Numbered from the stretch's first letter, positions 27,901 to 37,434 are shown. The stretch is 64,000 nucleotides of DNA from Methylophilus sp. 42 (GCF_000384155.1 NZ_KB913031.1:1240001-1304000), one strand, 5' to 3'. Numbers and translations: made by a program. Notes: a model not told the origin generated them from the sequence alone.

Positions 27901-28989
27901 CCTTTGTTGCCAGCCCTGGCGGAGTTTATCCAGCACAAGGTTGGGCTCAAATTGAAGCCAGAGGAGTTTGACCTGGCTGGCCTGGACGCACATCACCTGA
28001 TGAATTTCAGCGTGGTGGATGAAAAAGGCCGCGAACTGGGCATGGGCCGTGACTGGCATCTGCTTAAAAAGCAACTGGGTTCGGCAGCGCAGCTGACATT
28101 CAGAACCGGTTCACCGGGGATTGAAAAGTCCGGCCTCAAGCAATGGGATTTTGGCGATTTGCCGCAAACGCTTACCTTTAGCAAAGATGGCCGCCAATTG
28201 ACGGGTTATCCGGGTCTTGAAGACAATAGCGATAGCGTCGCCATCAAGCTATTTGATACACCGGAAGCGGCAGCGGTTTCGCACCGCAAAGGCGTGTGTC
28301 GCCTGATGCGTTTTGAGCTGAAAGAGCAAATCAAGCAATTGGAAAAAGGCCTGCCGGGCTTTAACCACTATGCCTTGTTGTTGCGCGCGGTGATGAACCC
28401 GGATCAACTGCGCGAAGATATGCTGCAAGCGATTGCCGACCGTGCCTTTATTGCCGAGGATGAGTTGCCGCGTACCAATGCCGCGTTTATGCAGTTGAAA
28501 GCGCGTGCACGCACGCGCCTGCCAGCCGTGACAGAGGCGCTCACCCGGCAGGCACAACTGATCGCTAATGAATACCAGGTATTGGCGGTGCTGCTGCAGA
28601 AAATGACGCCGGTCACGCAAAAAATCAAACGTGAGTGCGAGCAGCAGTTGCAAGGCATGCTTTACCATGGCTTTTTCAGCCAGACGCCGTGGGAGCAATT
28701 GCCGCATCTGCCGCGTTACCTCAAGGCGATTAAAATGCGTGTGGATAAATACCCAACCAGTATCGAACGTGATGGGCGGCATGCGCAGGCATTGCTCCAA
28801 CTGGAGCAGCGCTGGCAGCAGAAAGTTGAGCAGTTACGCAAGGCGCATTTGCCTGTAACAAGCCAGTTACAAGACTTTACGTGGCAGTTGCAAGAGTTGC
28901 GTGTATCATTATTTGCGCAGGAATTAAGGACACCTTATCCTGTCTCAATCAAACGTCTTGAAAAACTCTGGCTCGAAATACAATCGTGA
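24919..28989 (+). CDS. hrpA: ATP-dependent RNA helicase HrpA
   Basis: A full-length 1356-residue DEAH-box helicase. Walker A GETGSGKTT is at about 102-110, DEAH at 199-202, SAT follows, and motif VI is QRAGRCGR. The helicase-associated winged-helix and OB-fold regions, then the long HrpA-specific C-terminal domain (DUF3418), complete it. HrpA acts on stalled ribosomes and mRNA processing. The ATG at 24919 has no strong ribosome site but matches the usual N-terminus. It starts about 80 bases after the repeat element. Confidence 0.97.
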   Translation: MTAASLVQLIAQLEKQLAQCMLADRFPLKRRLQQLRDALKQNKPVDKALVDIAHKVQASQQRLQARLAALPKPEYPEELPVSGKKDEIAAAIAKHQVVIVCGETGSGKTTQLPKICLELGRGVAGLIGHTQPRRIAARSVASRIAQELQSPLGEVVGYKVRFNDKLSERSYVKLMTDGILLAETQSDKFLNGYDTIIIDEAHERSLNIDFLLGYLKQLLPKRPDLKIIVTSATIDANRFSNHFNGAPVIEVSGRTYPVEIRYRPLGNKTTMVAVEVPVDDGLDDIDRFAQDLMGIKRKPPRTETRWLEEDDEEEVMEDAILDTAEDLLRLGDGDILVFLPGEREIRDTADHLRKYQGRSPKLKSIEILPLFARLSIEDQQKIFRPGGQRRIVLATNVAETSLTVPGIKYVIDAGLARVNRYSPRAKVEQLQIEKISQAAAKQRAGRCGRVSNGICVRLYSEEDFNQRPAFTDPEILRSSLASVILRMADLRLGDVGEFPFIEAPSSRLISDGYQLLQELGAVTERREITELGRQMARLPLDPRVARMILAAKKESCLREILIIASVLSMQDPRERPMDKREAADSAHAKFKADDSDFMSYLKLWDWYEQALKTKKSNRDLLNQCHQNFLSFLRLKEWRELHQQLLEMVEEMDFKRSDKEASYEQVHRALLSGLLGNIGFKDGDSETYAGARGIRFTIAPGSALKKNRPKWVIAAELVDTTKLYARVVAKIDPDWIEPIANEGGSRDLTQSDYTDPRWDRKTAQVVAWERVSLYGLTIVPKRRVHYGPINPTESREIFIREALANMEFDTRAPFFEANRRLIAEVEALEHKARRQDVLVDEYQLFVFYDKVVPQITEPGHQEPYRIYNGAAFEKWRQDAEKVNPKVLHLTRESLMRHGASAITEVQFPEQMVIDGETVPLKYRFEPGHVLDGVTATIPLALLNQLDATVTEWLVPGMVRDKVTALIKALPKTLRRVCVPVPDFVTGFLEAKTATAPLLPALAEFIQHKVGLKLKPEEFDLAGLDAHHLMNFSVVDEKGRELGMGRDWHLLKKQLGSAAQLTFRTGSPGIEKSGLKQWDFGDLPQTLTFSKDGRQLTGYPGLEDNSDSVAIKLFDTPEAAAVSHRKGVCRLMRFELKEQIKQLEKGLPGFNHYALLLRAVMNPDQLREDMLQAIADRAFIAEDELPRTNAAFMQLKARARTRLPAVTEALTRQAQLIANEYQVLAVLLQKMTPVTQKIKRECEQQLQGMLYHGFFSQTPWEQLPHLPRYLKAIKMRVDKYPTSIERDGRHAQALLQLEQRWQQKVEQLRKAHLPVTSQLQDFTWQLQELRVSLFAQELRTPYPVSIKRLEKLWLEIQS

Positions 28990-29024
28990 TGCGTGACGTC
29001 CGCTATTTTTAATTCATTCAGTTG

Positions 29025-29933
29025 ATGCAGCCTTCTCCTTTTGAACCCTTTAGTACGCCAAACTGGCTAAAGCCGAAACAACGCGATCGCGTGTTGCGTA
29101 TCCCGGCACGCCTGATGTGGGCGTTCTTGTTGTCGCTGGTATTTCACGCGATTTTGTTCTGGGGATTTTTACTCGACTTGCTCAACCCACTTGAAGAGCC
29201 TGCGCAAGAGCCTTTGAATATTGTGCTGGATCTTGGAGTGCCTGCGCCTAAAACACCTAAAGTGTCGCCGCCGCCAGAAATGCCGCCGGAGCCGCCGCCG
29301 CAGCCCAAACCGAAACCACAGCCCAAGGCTGAGCCAAAATTACCGAAAAAGGTCATTCAATCACAACGGCCAGATAGCCCGTTCAAATTGCCTGAGCCCA
29401 GGCCGCAGAACCGGCCTGAGCCAACACCGCCTGTGCCACCGCCGCCGGTGGAGGACTTCTCGAGTATGATCAAACGCAGGCAGTCGGACCGTAATTCAGA
29501 TGAAATGGCCGCCAAACAGATCAATGATGCCGCTGCGGCTGCCGAGCGTGGGCCCTCAGAAGATGAGCGCCGTACCAAAAACATCATGAATAACCTTAAG
29601 TTCGGCACCAATGGTTTATTCCAGATCCGGCGTATGGATCCGTATAACGCGACCTTCAGCTTTAAAGGCTGGGTCAACGATTACACCTCGGCCAATACAC
29701 AGTATTACGAAGTCGAGGCGCGCAATGGTGAAGATATCCGGCTGGTCATGATGCGGCGCATGATTGCGATTATCCGTGAGCACTACAATGGTGATTTTGA
29801 CTGGATATCCAACCGCTTGGGGCGCACGATCTCACTGTCGGCAAGGCCAGCGGATAATGCTTTCCTCGAAGATTTTATGATGAAGGAATTCTTCGGGCCC
29901 AATTATAAAAACCTGGATATTTACGGGCGCTAG
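29025..29933 (+). CDS. TonB-like protein with proline-rich stalk
   Basis: The 302-residue protein has a short cytoplasmic N-terminus and one membrane helix (about 32-54, MWAFLLSLVFHAILFWGFLL). A long Pro/Lys/Glu stalk (about 75-150) and a C-terminal globular domain follow. The layout is that of TonB or TolA energy transducers, but the C-terminal domain lacks the classic TonB YP signature. ATG 29025 is chosen over the adjacent TTG. It could serve outer-membrane transport or be a periplasm-spanning scaffold. It sits 35 bases after hrpA and 15 before the sensor kinase. Confidence 0.7.
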   Translation: MQPSPFEPFSTPNWLKPKQRDRVLRIPARLMWAFLLSLVFHAILFWGFLLDLLNPLEEPAQEPLNIVLDLGVPAPKTPKVSPPPEMPPEPPPQPKPKPQPKAEPKLPKKVIQSQRPDSPFKLPEPRPQNRPEPTPPVPPPPVEDFSSMIKRRQSDRNSDEMAAKQINDAAAAAERGPSEDERRTKNIMNNLKFGTNGLFQIRRMDPYNATFSFKGWVNDYTSANTQYYEVEARNGEDIRLVMMRRMIAIIREHYNGDFDWISNRLGRTISLSARPADNAFLEDFMMKEFFGPNYKNLDIYGR

Positions 29934-29948
29934 TCATTCTCAGTGATC

Positions 29949-31460
29949 ATGCCAGGCAACTTCGATCATCCTGTTTTATCGAAATCGACATACTGGCAAA
30001 GCTATGCCGCCTTGGTTACAGGGTTGGCGCTGGTCTCAGGCATAGGCTTGTATTATTTCTCCGCATTAGGAGTGGCAGTGATCACGCTGCTGTATCTGTT
30101 GTGCGTGTTGTGGGCGGCTTATTTTCTACACTTTTTTCATGCTTTGCTGACGGCGGTCATCGCCGTACTGCTGATCAATTACCTTTTTATCGAGCCGCGT
30201 TACACCTTTGGTATCGCCAGCCTGCAATCCTGGCTGATGTTGTCGGTATTTGCGGCGCTGGCGCTGATGGTGAGTCGCGCCATGCAGCAACTCAAGCAGC
30301 AAAGGCAACAGGCGCAACAGGCGGCCTTGCAGTCGCGGTTTTTCCAGTCATTGGCCGAGTTGCTGGCCATGCAGTCCAGTGTTGAGGGCTTGTTGCAAGC
30401 CGCCTGCCAGCATGTCCAAGACGTGTTTGCCTGGCAGGTTAGCGTGGTGCAGTTGTCGGATGCCAATGCATTAACATATTTGGCGGGTGCACCGGTGACC
30501 CTTGAAGCCTCAAGTGTGCAATGGGCCTTGGATTACCAGCGCGCGATTGGTGTGGGCACCGCAGACTGGCCAAATCTGGGCGTCTGCCTGTTGCCGTTCG
30601 GCGTTCCGCAACGCGAAGTGCTGGTGGTGGCAAGCCATGCATCACCTGACCTGCATTTTTTACGCTTGCTGACCCACCAATGTGCACAAGCGACGATGAA
30701 GTTACGCCAACAAATGGCCCTGGCGCAAGCCGCGCGCGATGCCAGTGAGGCCAATTTCAAAAAGACGCTGCTAACCGCCTTGTCGCATGATATGCGTACA
30801 CCGCTGACCGCCATCCTCGGTGCCGTCAATGTGTTGGCCGATCACCAGATTGTATTGGCGCCAGCGCAGTCTGCGCAGTTATTACATAGCATACAGGCTG
30901 AAGCCAGCTATTTAACGCAGGCTACCGAGAACATCCTGACACTGGTGAAACTGGATGCAGGTAGCAGCAGCTTGCATCTGGACTGGGCATCGCCTCAGGA
31001 AATTATTCAGCACGTCGTGCAGCGCTATTTGCAACGTACGCCTGCGGTGTTGTTGCAAGTGACATTGCCTGAGGCCGATTCGCAGCAAGAAATACTGTTT
31101 AAAGCAGATGCGGTATTGGTGGCGCATGCGCTGGCCAACCTGATCGATAACGCCTTGCAGTGGCGAGAGGCGGATAGCGCCATTGAAGTCGCCATGCACA
31201 TAGAATCCTCGTCGCTGATTTTGTCAGTACTCAATCAGGGGCCGGGTTTTCCACCAGGTTTTGTGATCTCCGCTTTTGACACACACACACCGGCGATGGC
31301 AGGTGTGCGTGGCTTTGGGCTGGGTTTATCGATTGTGGATACCGTGATGCAACTACATGGCGGGCAAGTGCAGCTGGGCACCAGTGCTGACCATCGCACG
31401 GAGGTGCGCCTGTTGTTCCCGTTTGTATACGCGGCAGACTTAATCAAGGCCGACACATGA
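29949..31460 (+). CDS. Short KdpD-like sensor histidine kinase
   Basis: About 504 residues. Four closely packed N-terminal membrane helices (about 18-108) form a DUF4118 (KdpD transmembrane) domain. A GAF-like region, the HisKA box LSHDMRTPL with phosphoacceptor near H280, and an HATPase_c domain (NLIDNAL, GFGLGLSIVDTVM) follow. It lacks the roughly 350-residue cytoplasmic KdpD/Usp domains of classical KdpD. The start could also be the GTG at 29943. Its stop overlaps the response regulator start (ATGA), and kup follows, pointing to K+ or osmotic signalling. Confidence 0.87.
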   Translation: MPGNFDHPVLSKSTYWQSYAALVTGLALVSGIGLYYFSALGVAVITLLYLLCVLWAAYFLHFFHALLTAVIAVLLINYLFIEPRYTFGIASLQSWLMLSVFAALALMVSRAMQQLKQQRQQAQQAALQSRFFQSLAELLAMQSSVEGLLQAACQHVQDVFAWQVSVVQLSDANALTYLAGAPVTLEASSVQWALDYQRAIGVGTADWPNLGVCLLPFGVPQREVLVVASHASPDLHFLRLLTHQCAQATMKLRQQMALAQAARDASEANFKKTLLTALSHDMRTPLTAILGAVNVLADHQIVLAPAQSAQLLHSIQAEASYLTQATENILTLVKLDAGSSSLHLDWASPQEIIQHVVQRYLQRTPAVLLQVTLPEADSQQEILFKADAVLVAHALANLIDNALQWREADSAIEVAMHIESSSLILSVLNQGPGFPPGFVISAFDTHTPAMAGVRGFGLGLSIVDTVMQLHGGQVQLGTSADHRTEVRLLFPFVYAADLIKADT

Positions 31461-32131
31461 GCCAGCAGGCAACGTTATTATTGGTGGAAGACGACCCGGG
31501 CGTGTACCAGTTTCTGCTACCTGCATTGTCTGCGCACGGCTATCGCGTGCAACATGTGCGTGACCTGGCACAGGCGCGTGAGGCCAGCGGCTTTGCCATG
31601 GTCATTCTCGACCTGGGTTTGCCAGACGGGCAGGGCGAGCAGTTTATTCCGCAGCTGCGTGCTTATTCGGATGTGCCGATCCTGGTACTGTCTGCCCGCC
31701 AGGATGAACTGGATAAAGTACATTGCCTGAACCTGGGTGCAGATGATTACCTGATGAAGCCATTTGGTTTACAGGAGTTGCTGGCGAGGATACAGGTGGC
31801 GCTGCGGCGCACAGCCATCATGCAGATGCGTGATCACGTTTATCAACATCAGTCATTAGTGATTAACCGTGCCAGCGGCCTGGTGACCAAACATGGCGAG
31901 CAGTTGCATTTGAGCCCGATTGAGCATGCCTTGCTGATGTTGCTGGCCAGCAAACCCGGCACCATTTTTACGCATAGCCAGCTATTGGCGCAGGTGTGGG
32001 GGCCGGATTATATCGATGACACGCATTACCTGCGTATCCATATTGGCCGTTTACGCGCCAAACTCGAAGACCATCCCTCTGCACCGCAAACCGTTCTGAC
32101 TGAGCTCGGCATCGGCTATCGACTCGCCTGA
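31457..32131 (+). CDS. KdpE-like response regulator
   Basis: A 224-residue OmpR-family regulator. The receiver domain has E11-D12-D13, phosphorylation site D52 in LDLGLPDGQG and the conserved Lys in YLMKPFG. The winged-helix DNA-binding domain ends with HYLRIHIGRLRAKLE and LGIGYRL. Overlap of four bases with the kinase gene shows translational coupling. Sequence and pairing are closest to KdpE, but no kdpFABC operon is nearby; kup is the likely local target. Confidence 0.9.
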   Translation: MSQQATLLLVEDDPGVYQFLLPALSAHGYRVQHVRDLAQAREASGFAMVILDLGLPDGQGEQFIPQLRAYSDVPILVLSARQDELDKVHCLNLGADDYLMKPFGLQELLARIQVALRRTAIMQMRDHVYQHQSLVINRASGLVTKHGEQLHLSPIEHALLMLLASKPGTIFTHSQLLAQVWGPDYIDDTHYLRIHIGRLRAKLEDHPSAPQTVLTELGIGYRLA

Positions 32132-32208
32132 ATCAGCCGCTCTTGTTTATGCGATTGATATACCGTTAGCCTCACACTGCCTCCATCAATCAACCACAAG
32201 GGGATGTG

Positions 32209-34089
32209 ATGGACAATCTTTCCATACAAAAAAGCAGTTTGGCTGCGCTGGCGCTGGGGGCGATAGGCGTCGTCTACGGCGATATCGGCACCAGCCCGCT
32301 CTATACCGTACAAGTCATTTTTAGCGAGAGCACTGGCGTGCCGCTCACCCAGGCCAATATTCTGGGCGCGATCTCGTCTATTTTCTGGTTGCTGATGTTC
32401 GTGGTGACCTTTAAATATGTGCTGCTGGTGTTACGCGCGCACAACAAAGGCGAGGGTGGTGTGATGGCCTTGCTGTCACTGGCGGTGTCCAGTTTGCGGC
32501 CGCAAGATAAGCGCACCGGTGGTTTGCTATTACTGGGCGTGCTCGGCGCCGCCTTGTTTTATGGTGACAGCGTGCTCACGCCGGCCATTTCCGTACTGTC
32601 TGCGGTCGAAGGCCTGCAAGTCGCGTCTCCCACACTGGCTGCGCAGATTCTGCCGATTACGATAGGCATACTTATCGGCCTGTTCTGGTTTCAGCGGCAT
32701 GGCACACATGCTGTTGGCCGGTTTTTTGGCCCGATTGTGATCGTCTGGTTTCTGGCGCTGGCGGCGATAGGCGTGTGGCAAATCGCACAAGCACCACAAG
32801 TGTTGCAGGCACTGCATCCGCAGTATGCCTGGCAGTTCTTGCAAGCGCGTGGTGCCGGTGTATTTATCGCCATCGGTGCAATATTGCTGGCGGTGACCGG
32901 CGCGGAGGCGCTGTATGCCGATATGGGCCACTTTGGCCGCCGCGCGATACAACTGGCCTGGCTGGGGCTGGTGTTCCCCTGTTTGGCGTTAAATTACCTG
33001 GGGCAGGGCGCATTATTGTTGCAACATCCTGATGCGGTCAGCAATCCGTTCTATTTATCGTTTCCACAACCATTGCTGATTCCAGCCGTGATTCTGGCCA
33101 CACTGGCGACCATTATTGCTTCGCAAGCGGTAATTTCCGGCGCATTCTCCATGACACGTCAGGCGATTCAATTAGGCTTTTTACCACGGATGCGCATTAT
33201 CCATACCTCTGCCAGTGAATCCGGGCAGATTTATATTCCCGCAGTGAACTGGGCATTGTTGCTGGCCGTCATCATCGTCTGTCTGGCGTTCCAAAGCTCG
33301 TCGGCGCTGGCGTCTGCCTATGGTATCGCTGTTACCGGCACCATGTTCATTACTACTATTTTACTGTTTGTTGTCATGCGTCATCGCTGGCAGTTTCCGG
33401 CCTGGTTGGCTTGGCTATTGACCGGTGCCTTGGGCGTGGTGGATGCCGTATTGTTTAGCTCAGCCTCCATGAAGTTTTTGCAGGGTGGCTGGTTCCCGAT
33501 TGCGTTGAGCATACTGTTGATTGTGCTGATGACCACCTGGAAAAAAGGCCGCTATACACTGCTGAATAGCATGGCTGAGACAGATCCCAAACTGGAGCCG
33601 TTGCTCGCTACGCTCGCCAGCAGCACACTGCCGCAGGTACAGAGAACGGCGGTATATATGGTGTCTAACCTCGACACAGTGCCACAGGCTTTAATGCATA
33701 ACCTCAAGCATAACCAGGTGCTGCATCAGCGTAATTTGTTTGTGAATGTGTCATTTGAAGACGTGCCATTTATGAATACCGCTGAGCGCATCACCACCAA
33801 GCGCCTGGCCGATGGCTTCTGGCAAGTGCAATTGCGCTACGGTTTTATGCAGCATGCCGATATTCCGCAAGCCTTATTGCAACTGGATTTGGATGGGCAA
33901 ACACTGGATCCGTTTACCAACTCCTACTTCCTGAGCCGCGATATCATCGTGCCAGACGTGGGTGGTGCCATGCCACGCTGGCGTGACCAACTGTTTTCCG
34001 TAATGTCACGCAATGCCAGCAGCGCAGTCGAGTATTTTAATATCCCGGCCAATAGTGTCATTGAATTGGGTAGCCGCGTACAGATATAA
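32209..34089 (+). CDS. kup: Potassium transporter Kup
   Basis: A 626-residue KUP/HAK/KT family K+ symporter with about 12 membrane helices and a C-terminal cytoplasmic domain. GAIGVVYGDIGTSPLYT at the N-terminus, HNKGEGGVMALLSL and AEALYADMGHFG are diagnostic. The ATG at 32209 has AAGGGG upstream; a GTG just before is in the same frame. It lies 77 bases downstream of the KdpE-like gene and probably belongs to the same transcript or is its target. Confidence 0.95.
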   Translation: MDNLSIQKSSLAALALGAIGVVYGDIGTSPLYTVQVIFSESTGVPLTQANILGAISSIFWLLMFVVTFKYVLLVLRAHNKGEGGVMALLSLAVSSLRPQDKRTGGLLLLGVLGAALFYGDSVLTPAISVLSAVEGLQVASPTLAAQILPITIGILIGLFWFQRHGTHAVGRFFGPIVIVWFLALAAIGVWQIAQAPQVLQALHPQYAWQFLQARGAGVFIAIGAILLAVTGAEALYADMGHFGRRAIQLAWLGLVFPCLALNYLGQGALLLQHPDAVSNPFYLSFPQPLLIPAVILATLATIIASQAVISGAFSMTRQAIQLGFLPRMRIIHTSASESGQIYIPAVNWALLLAVIIVCLAFQSSSALASAYGIAVTGTMFITTILLFVVMRHRWQFPAWLAWLLTGALGVVDAVLFSSASMKFLQGGWFPIALSILLIVLMTTWKKGRYTLLNSMAETDPKLEPLLATLASSTLPQVQRTAVYMVSNLDTVPQALMHNLKHNQVLHQRNLFVNVSFEDVPFMNTAERITTKRLADGFWQVQLRYGFMQHADIPQALLQLDLDGQTLDPFTNSYFLSRDIIVPDVGGAMPRWRDQLFSVMSRNASSAVEYFNIPANSVIELGSRVQI

Positions 34090-34126
34090 ATACACATATC
34101 AATGGCGTGCGTTTAAGCATCAAAAG

Positions 34127-34153
34127 AAAACCCGCCAGTTGGCGGGTTTTTTA
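34127..34153. terminator. Bidirectional terminator between kup and chemoreceptor
   Basis: CCCGCCA (34131-34137) pairs with TGGCGGG (34140-34146). A run of A precedes it and a run of T follows, so it can stop transcripts from both convergent genes. Confidence 0.9.
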
Positions 34154-34167
34154 TTAACAGGCTGCGT

Positions 34168-36678
34168 TTAGTAATTATCCGTGCCGGTTCTACCCAGGCT
34201 GACGCGCTGTTGCGGTGCCCGGCTGATAGTCTCAGTCTCCAGTAACTGGTATTGGTTGACGGTGTCTTGCAGCTTCTCAGCCTGTGTCACTAGAGACATG
34301 GCCGCGGCAGCCGCTTCTTCCACCAGTGCCGCATTTTGCTGGGTGACTTCATCCATTTGCGACACCGCCAGGTTGATCTGCTCGATACCACTGCTTTGTT
34401 CAACGGATGCGACGGTAATTTCTCCGATCAGCTGTGAAAACTTGCTGATAACGCTGACAAGTTCTTCCATCGTGCCACTTGCCTGTTCTACGTACTGTGA
34501 ACCGTTGGCGACTTTTTCGGCCGAGTCATTAATCAATACCTTGATTTCCTTGGCGGCGCTGGCAGAGCGCTGTGCCAGGTTGCGCACCTCGCTGGCCACC
34601 ACCGCAAAGCCACGGCCTTGCTCACCCGCGCGGGCAGCTTCTACGGCGGCATTCAACGCCAGAATATTGGTCTGGAAGGCAATGCCGTCAATCACCGAAA
34701 TAATCTCTTCAATGCGCGAGGAGCTTTCAGTGATTTCGGTCATGGTGGCCACCACTTTGCCAAACACTTCGCCGCCTTTGGTGGCAATGTCGTTGGCCTG
34801 GTCTGTCATGCCATGCGCCAGTTTGGCGTTCTCGGCATTATTTTTCACATTGGTGGCAATTTCCTCCATGCTGGAGGCGGTTTCTTCCAGCGAGCTGGCT
34901 TGCTCTTCGGTGCGCTGTGACAAATCATTATTACCAAGCGAGATTTCTGATGCAGCCGAGTTAATGGTTTCGCCAGCGGCCTTGATGGTCGACAAGATGT
35001 TGCTCATGGTGTCGACAATCTCGTTGACGCCTTCACACAGCAGCTTGATTTCGCCTTGCTTATTCTCGGTCGCAATGCGTTGGGTCAGGTCATGTGCCTT
35101 GGTCGCTGCGACTACTTCGGCGGTTTCGTGTACCGCTTGTGACATGGCCTGGGCTTCAGCCACTTTGGCACTAATGTCGGTGGCATATTTCACCACTTTG
35201 AATGGTTTGCCTTCGTCATTAAAAATCGGGTTATAACTGGCTTGCAGCCAGATTTCCCTGCCGCCTTTACCTACGCGTTTATATTGGCCATCGTCGGCTT
35301 CGCCGCGGCCCAGTTGATCCCAAAACTGTTTATATTCCGGGCTGCTTTTATAAGCGGATTCAACGAACATCTGGTGATGCTGGCCAATGATTTCCTGCTT
35401 ACTGTAGCCGGTGACAGCAGCAAAGTTATCGTTCACGGCAGTGATCTTGCCTGTGAGGTCAAACTCAATCACGCCCATGACTTTACTGATAGCACTGATC
35501 TGGCCGGCGAAATCTGCGTTCCTCAGTTTTTCGGCGGTGATATCCGTCGCATATTTCACCACTTTAAATGGCTTGCCTTCGGCATCAAAAATCGGGTTAT
35601 AACTGGCTTGCAGCCAGATTTCCTTGCTGCCTTTGCCTACACGTTTATATTGGCCTTCATCCGCTTCACCGCGGCCGAGCTTGTCCCAAAATTTCGTGTA
35701 TTCAGGGCTATTTCTATAGGCCGCTTCAACAAACATCTGGTGATGCTGGCCAATGATTTCCTGCTTACTGTAGCCGGTGACAGCAGCAAAGTTATCGTTC
35801 ACGGCAGTGATCTTGCCTGTGAGGTCAAACTCAATCACGCCCATGACTTTACTGATAGCACTGATCTGGCCGGCGAAATCTGCGTTCCTCAGTTTTTCGG
35901 CGGTGATATCCGTCGCATATTTCACCACTTTAAATGGCTTGCCTTCGGCATCAAAAATAGGGTTATAGCTGGCTTGCAGCCAGATTTCCTTGCCGCCTTT
36001 GCCTATGCGTTTATATTGGCCTTCGTCGGCTTTACCGCTGCCCAGCTTTTCCCAAAACAGTTTGTATGACTGGCTGTTTTTGTCAGCGGCTTCGATAAAC
36101 ATACTATGGTGCTGACCAATGATTTCCTGCTTGCTATAACCAGTCACAGCGGCAAAGTTGTCATTCACGTCAGTGATCTTGCCTGTGAGGTCAAATTCAA
36201 TCACGCCCATGACTTTGCTAATGGCATCAATTTGCCCGGAAAAGTTGGCATTTCTGCGTTTGTCAGCTGTGATGTCAGTCGCATATTTGACCACTTTAAA
36301 TGGCTTGCCTTCGGCATCAAAAATCGGGTTATAGCTGGCTTGTAACCAGACTTCTTTGCCGCCTTTACCCAGGCGCTTATATTGGCCTTCATGCGGTTCG
36401 CCACGGCCTAAATTGTCCCAGAACTGTTTGTATTCCTGGCTACTTTTATCCGCCGCGGTGACAAACATACTGTGATGCTGGCCAATGATCTCTTGTTTAC
36501 TGTAGCCAGTGGCGGCAGCAAAATTATCGTTAACGGCAGTGATGTTGCCTTTGAGGTCAAACTCAATCACGCCCATGACTTTGCTAATGGCTTCAATTTG
36601 CCCACATAGGTCACTCGTTGGCTGTCGTTGCTCGGTCGATGAGGTGCTCTTCAGTTTATTCAGTATGGCCAGGCGCAT
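34168..36678 (-). CDS. Soluble chemoreceptor with four tandem PAS domains
   Basis: An 836-residue methyl-accepting-type protein with no membrane helix. Four PAS/PAC units of exactly 122 residues (about 26-147, 148-269, 270-391, 392-513) are followed by a cytoplasmic signalling domain. That domain contains the tip [20 protein letters not shown]. It resembles Aer-like receptors for redox or energy state; a flavin or heme ligand cannot be read from sequence. There is no CheR-binding pentapeptide at the end. The ATG at 36678 has CCGGAGAA upstream; a longer frame to 36738 lacks one. No che genes are nearby. Confidence 0.93.
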   Translation of the reverse strand: MRLAILNKLKSTSSTEQRQPTSDLCGQIEAISKVMGVIEFDLKGNITAVNDNFAAATGYSKQEIIGQHHSMFVTAADKSSQEYKQFWDNLGRGEPHEGQYKRLGKGGKEVWLQASYNPIFDAEGKPFKVVKYATDITADKRRNANFSGQIDAISKVMGVIEFDLTGKITDVNDNFAAVTGYSKQEIIGQHHSMFIEAADKNSQSYKLFWEKLGSGKADEGQYKRIGKGGKEIWLQASYNPIFDAEGKPFKVVKYATDITAEKLRNADFAGQISAISKVMGVIEFDLTGKITAVNDNFAAVTGYSKQEIIGQHHQMFVEAAYRNSPEYTKFWDKLGRGEADEGQYKRVGKGSKEIWLQASYNPIFDAEGKPFKVVKYATDITAEKLRNADFAGQISAISKVMGVIEFDLTGKITAVNDNFAAVTGYSKQEIIGQHHQMFVESAYKSSPEYKQFWDQLGRGEADDGQYKRVGKGGREIWLQASYNPIFNDEGKPFKVVKYATDISAKVAEAQAMSQAVHETAEVVAATKAHDLTQRIATENKQGEIKLLCEGVNEIVDTMSNILSTIKAAGETINSAASEISLGNNDLSQRTEEQASSLEETASSMEEIATNVKNNAENAKLAHGMTDQANDIATKGGEVFGKVVATMTEITESSSRIEEIISVIDGIAFQTNILALNAAVEAARAGEQGRGFAVVASEVRNLAQRSASAAKEIKVLINDSAEKVANGSQYVEQASGTMEELVSVISKFSQLIGEITVASVEQSSGIEQINLAVSQMDEVTQQNAALVEEAAAAAMSLVTQAEKLQDTVNQYQLLETETISRAPQQRVSLGRTGTDNY
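35140..36600. repeat. Four 366-bp tandem repeats encoding PAS units
   Basis: The PAS-coding part of the chemoreceptor is a tandem array with a 366-bp period. Units 3 and 4 share more than 200 identical bases (for example 35373-35590 against 35739-35956), including silent positions. The other units differ at scattered sites. This indicates recent duplication or gene conversion within the gene. Confidence 0.9.
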
Positions 36679-36834
36679 GGTTTTTTCTCCGGGTACTGCA
36701 ACAATTAAATAGGTATCGTGACAATTATCTTCCTGCATTAAATCAAGATTGTCGGCAATATAATTGATGAAAGAAAACAGTGTTTTAGGGCCATTTCTTG
36801 AATAAGCAGCCGAGATTTACCTTTTATTGCGAAG

Positions 36835-36852
36835 TTGGTTGTAATCAACCAA
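36835..36852. promoter_or_regulatory. Palindrome TTGGTTG-TAAT-CAACCAA
   Basis: Perfect seven-base arms lie in the 228-base region upstream of the chemoreceptor. Closely related words occur at 3274-3287 (TTGGTTGCAATCAGC) and 8803-8818 (TTGGTTGTAATCAGCC), also intergenic. It could be a shared regulatory site; function unknown. Confidence 0.4.
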
Positions 36853-36861
36853 TGCAATAGG

Positions 36862-36888
36862 CAATAAAAAACCCGCCAGTGGCGGGTT
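36862..36888 (-). terminator. Terminator of the YqhA gene
   Basis: On the minus strand a CCCGCC/GGCGGG stem with a three-base loop is followed by TTTTTTATT, starting about 20 bases after the stop codon. Confidence 0.85.
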
Positions 36889-36906
36889 CTGCGATAAAAA
36901 ATAGCA

Positions 36907-37434
36907 TTAGTGGTCGCTACTGCCATGTCCGGCAATTCTATCCATCCAGGCAAACAACACGCCGGTGATGATAAAGGTCAGGTGGATGCCGACCAGCCAT
37001 GCCATTTGCTCGGTGCTGAACGAAGCGGTGCCTGAGCTCTGGTGCACAAAGGCTTTCAGCAGGTCGATGGCGGAAATCGCAACGATAGAGCCGATCAACT
37101 TCAGTTTCAGGCCAGAGTAATCCACTTTACCCATCCACTCCGGGCGGTCTTCGCTATCCGCAGTATCAATGCGCGAGACAAAGTTTTCGTAACCGCTGAA
37201 AATCACCATAATCAGCAAGTTGCCCACTAGGGTGATATCTACTAATGCCAGCAGGGAAAGCACGGTTTCCTGTTCGGAGAAGCTAGCCAAGTGTACGGCG
37301 ATATGAAAGAACTCCTGGCCAAATTTCACCAGCAAAATAAACAAGCCACCCACCAGGCCCAGATACATAGGCGCCATCAACCAGCGACTCTGGAAAATCC
37401 AGCCTTCTAAAATCTTTTCTAAATAACGTCCCAT
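36907..37434 (-). CDS. YqhA/UPF0114 family membrane protein
   Basis: A 175-residue inner-membrane protein with about four helices. It opens with the family hallmark LEKILEGWIFQSRWLMAPMYLGL and contains VDITLVGNLLIMVIFSGYENFVS. Function is unknown in the family. GGAG lies before the ATG at 37434. It has its own terminator and appears monocistronic. Confidence 0.9.
   Translation of the reverse strand: MGRYLEKILEGWIFQSRWLMAPMYLGLVGGLFILLVKFGQEFFHIAVHLASFSEQETVLSLLALVDITLVGNLLIMVIFSGYENFVSRIDTADSEDRPEWMGKVDYSGLKLKLIGSIVAISAIDLLKAFVHQSSGTASFSTEQMAWLVGIHLTFIITGVLFAWMDRIAGHGSSDH

Noticed and set aside
34181-36069. Long plus-strand open frames (351 and 275 codons) across the chemoreceptor gene
   Set aside because: They are antisense shadows of the repetitive PAS and signalling-domain codons; they lack ribosome sites and protein-like family features.
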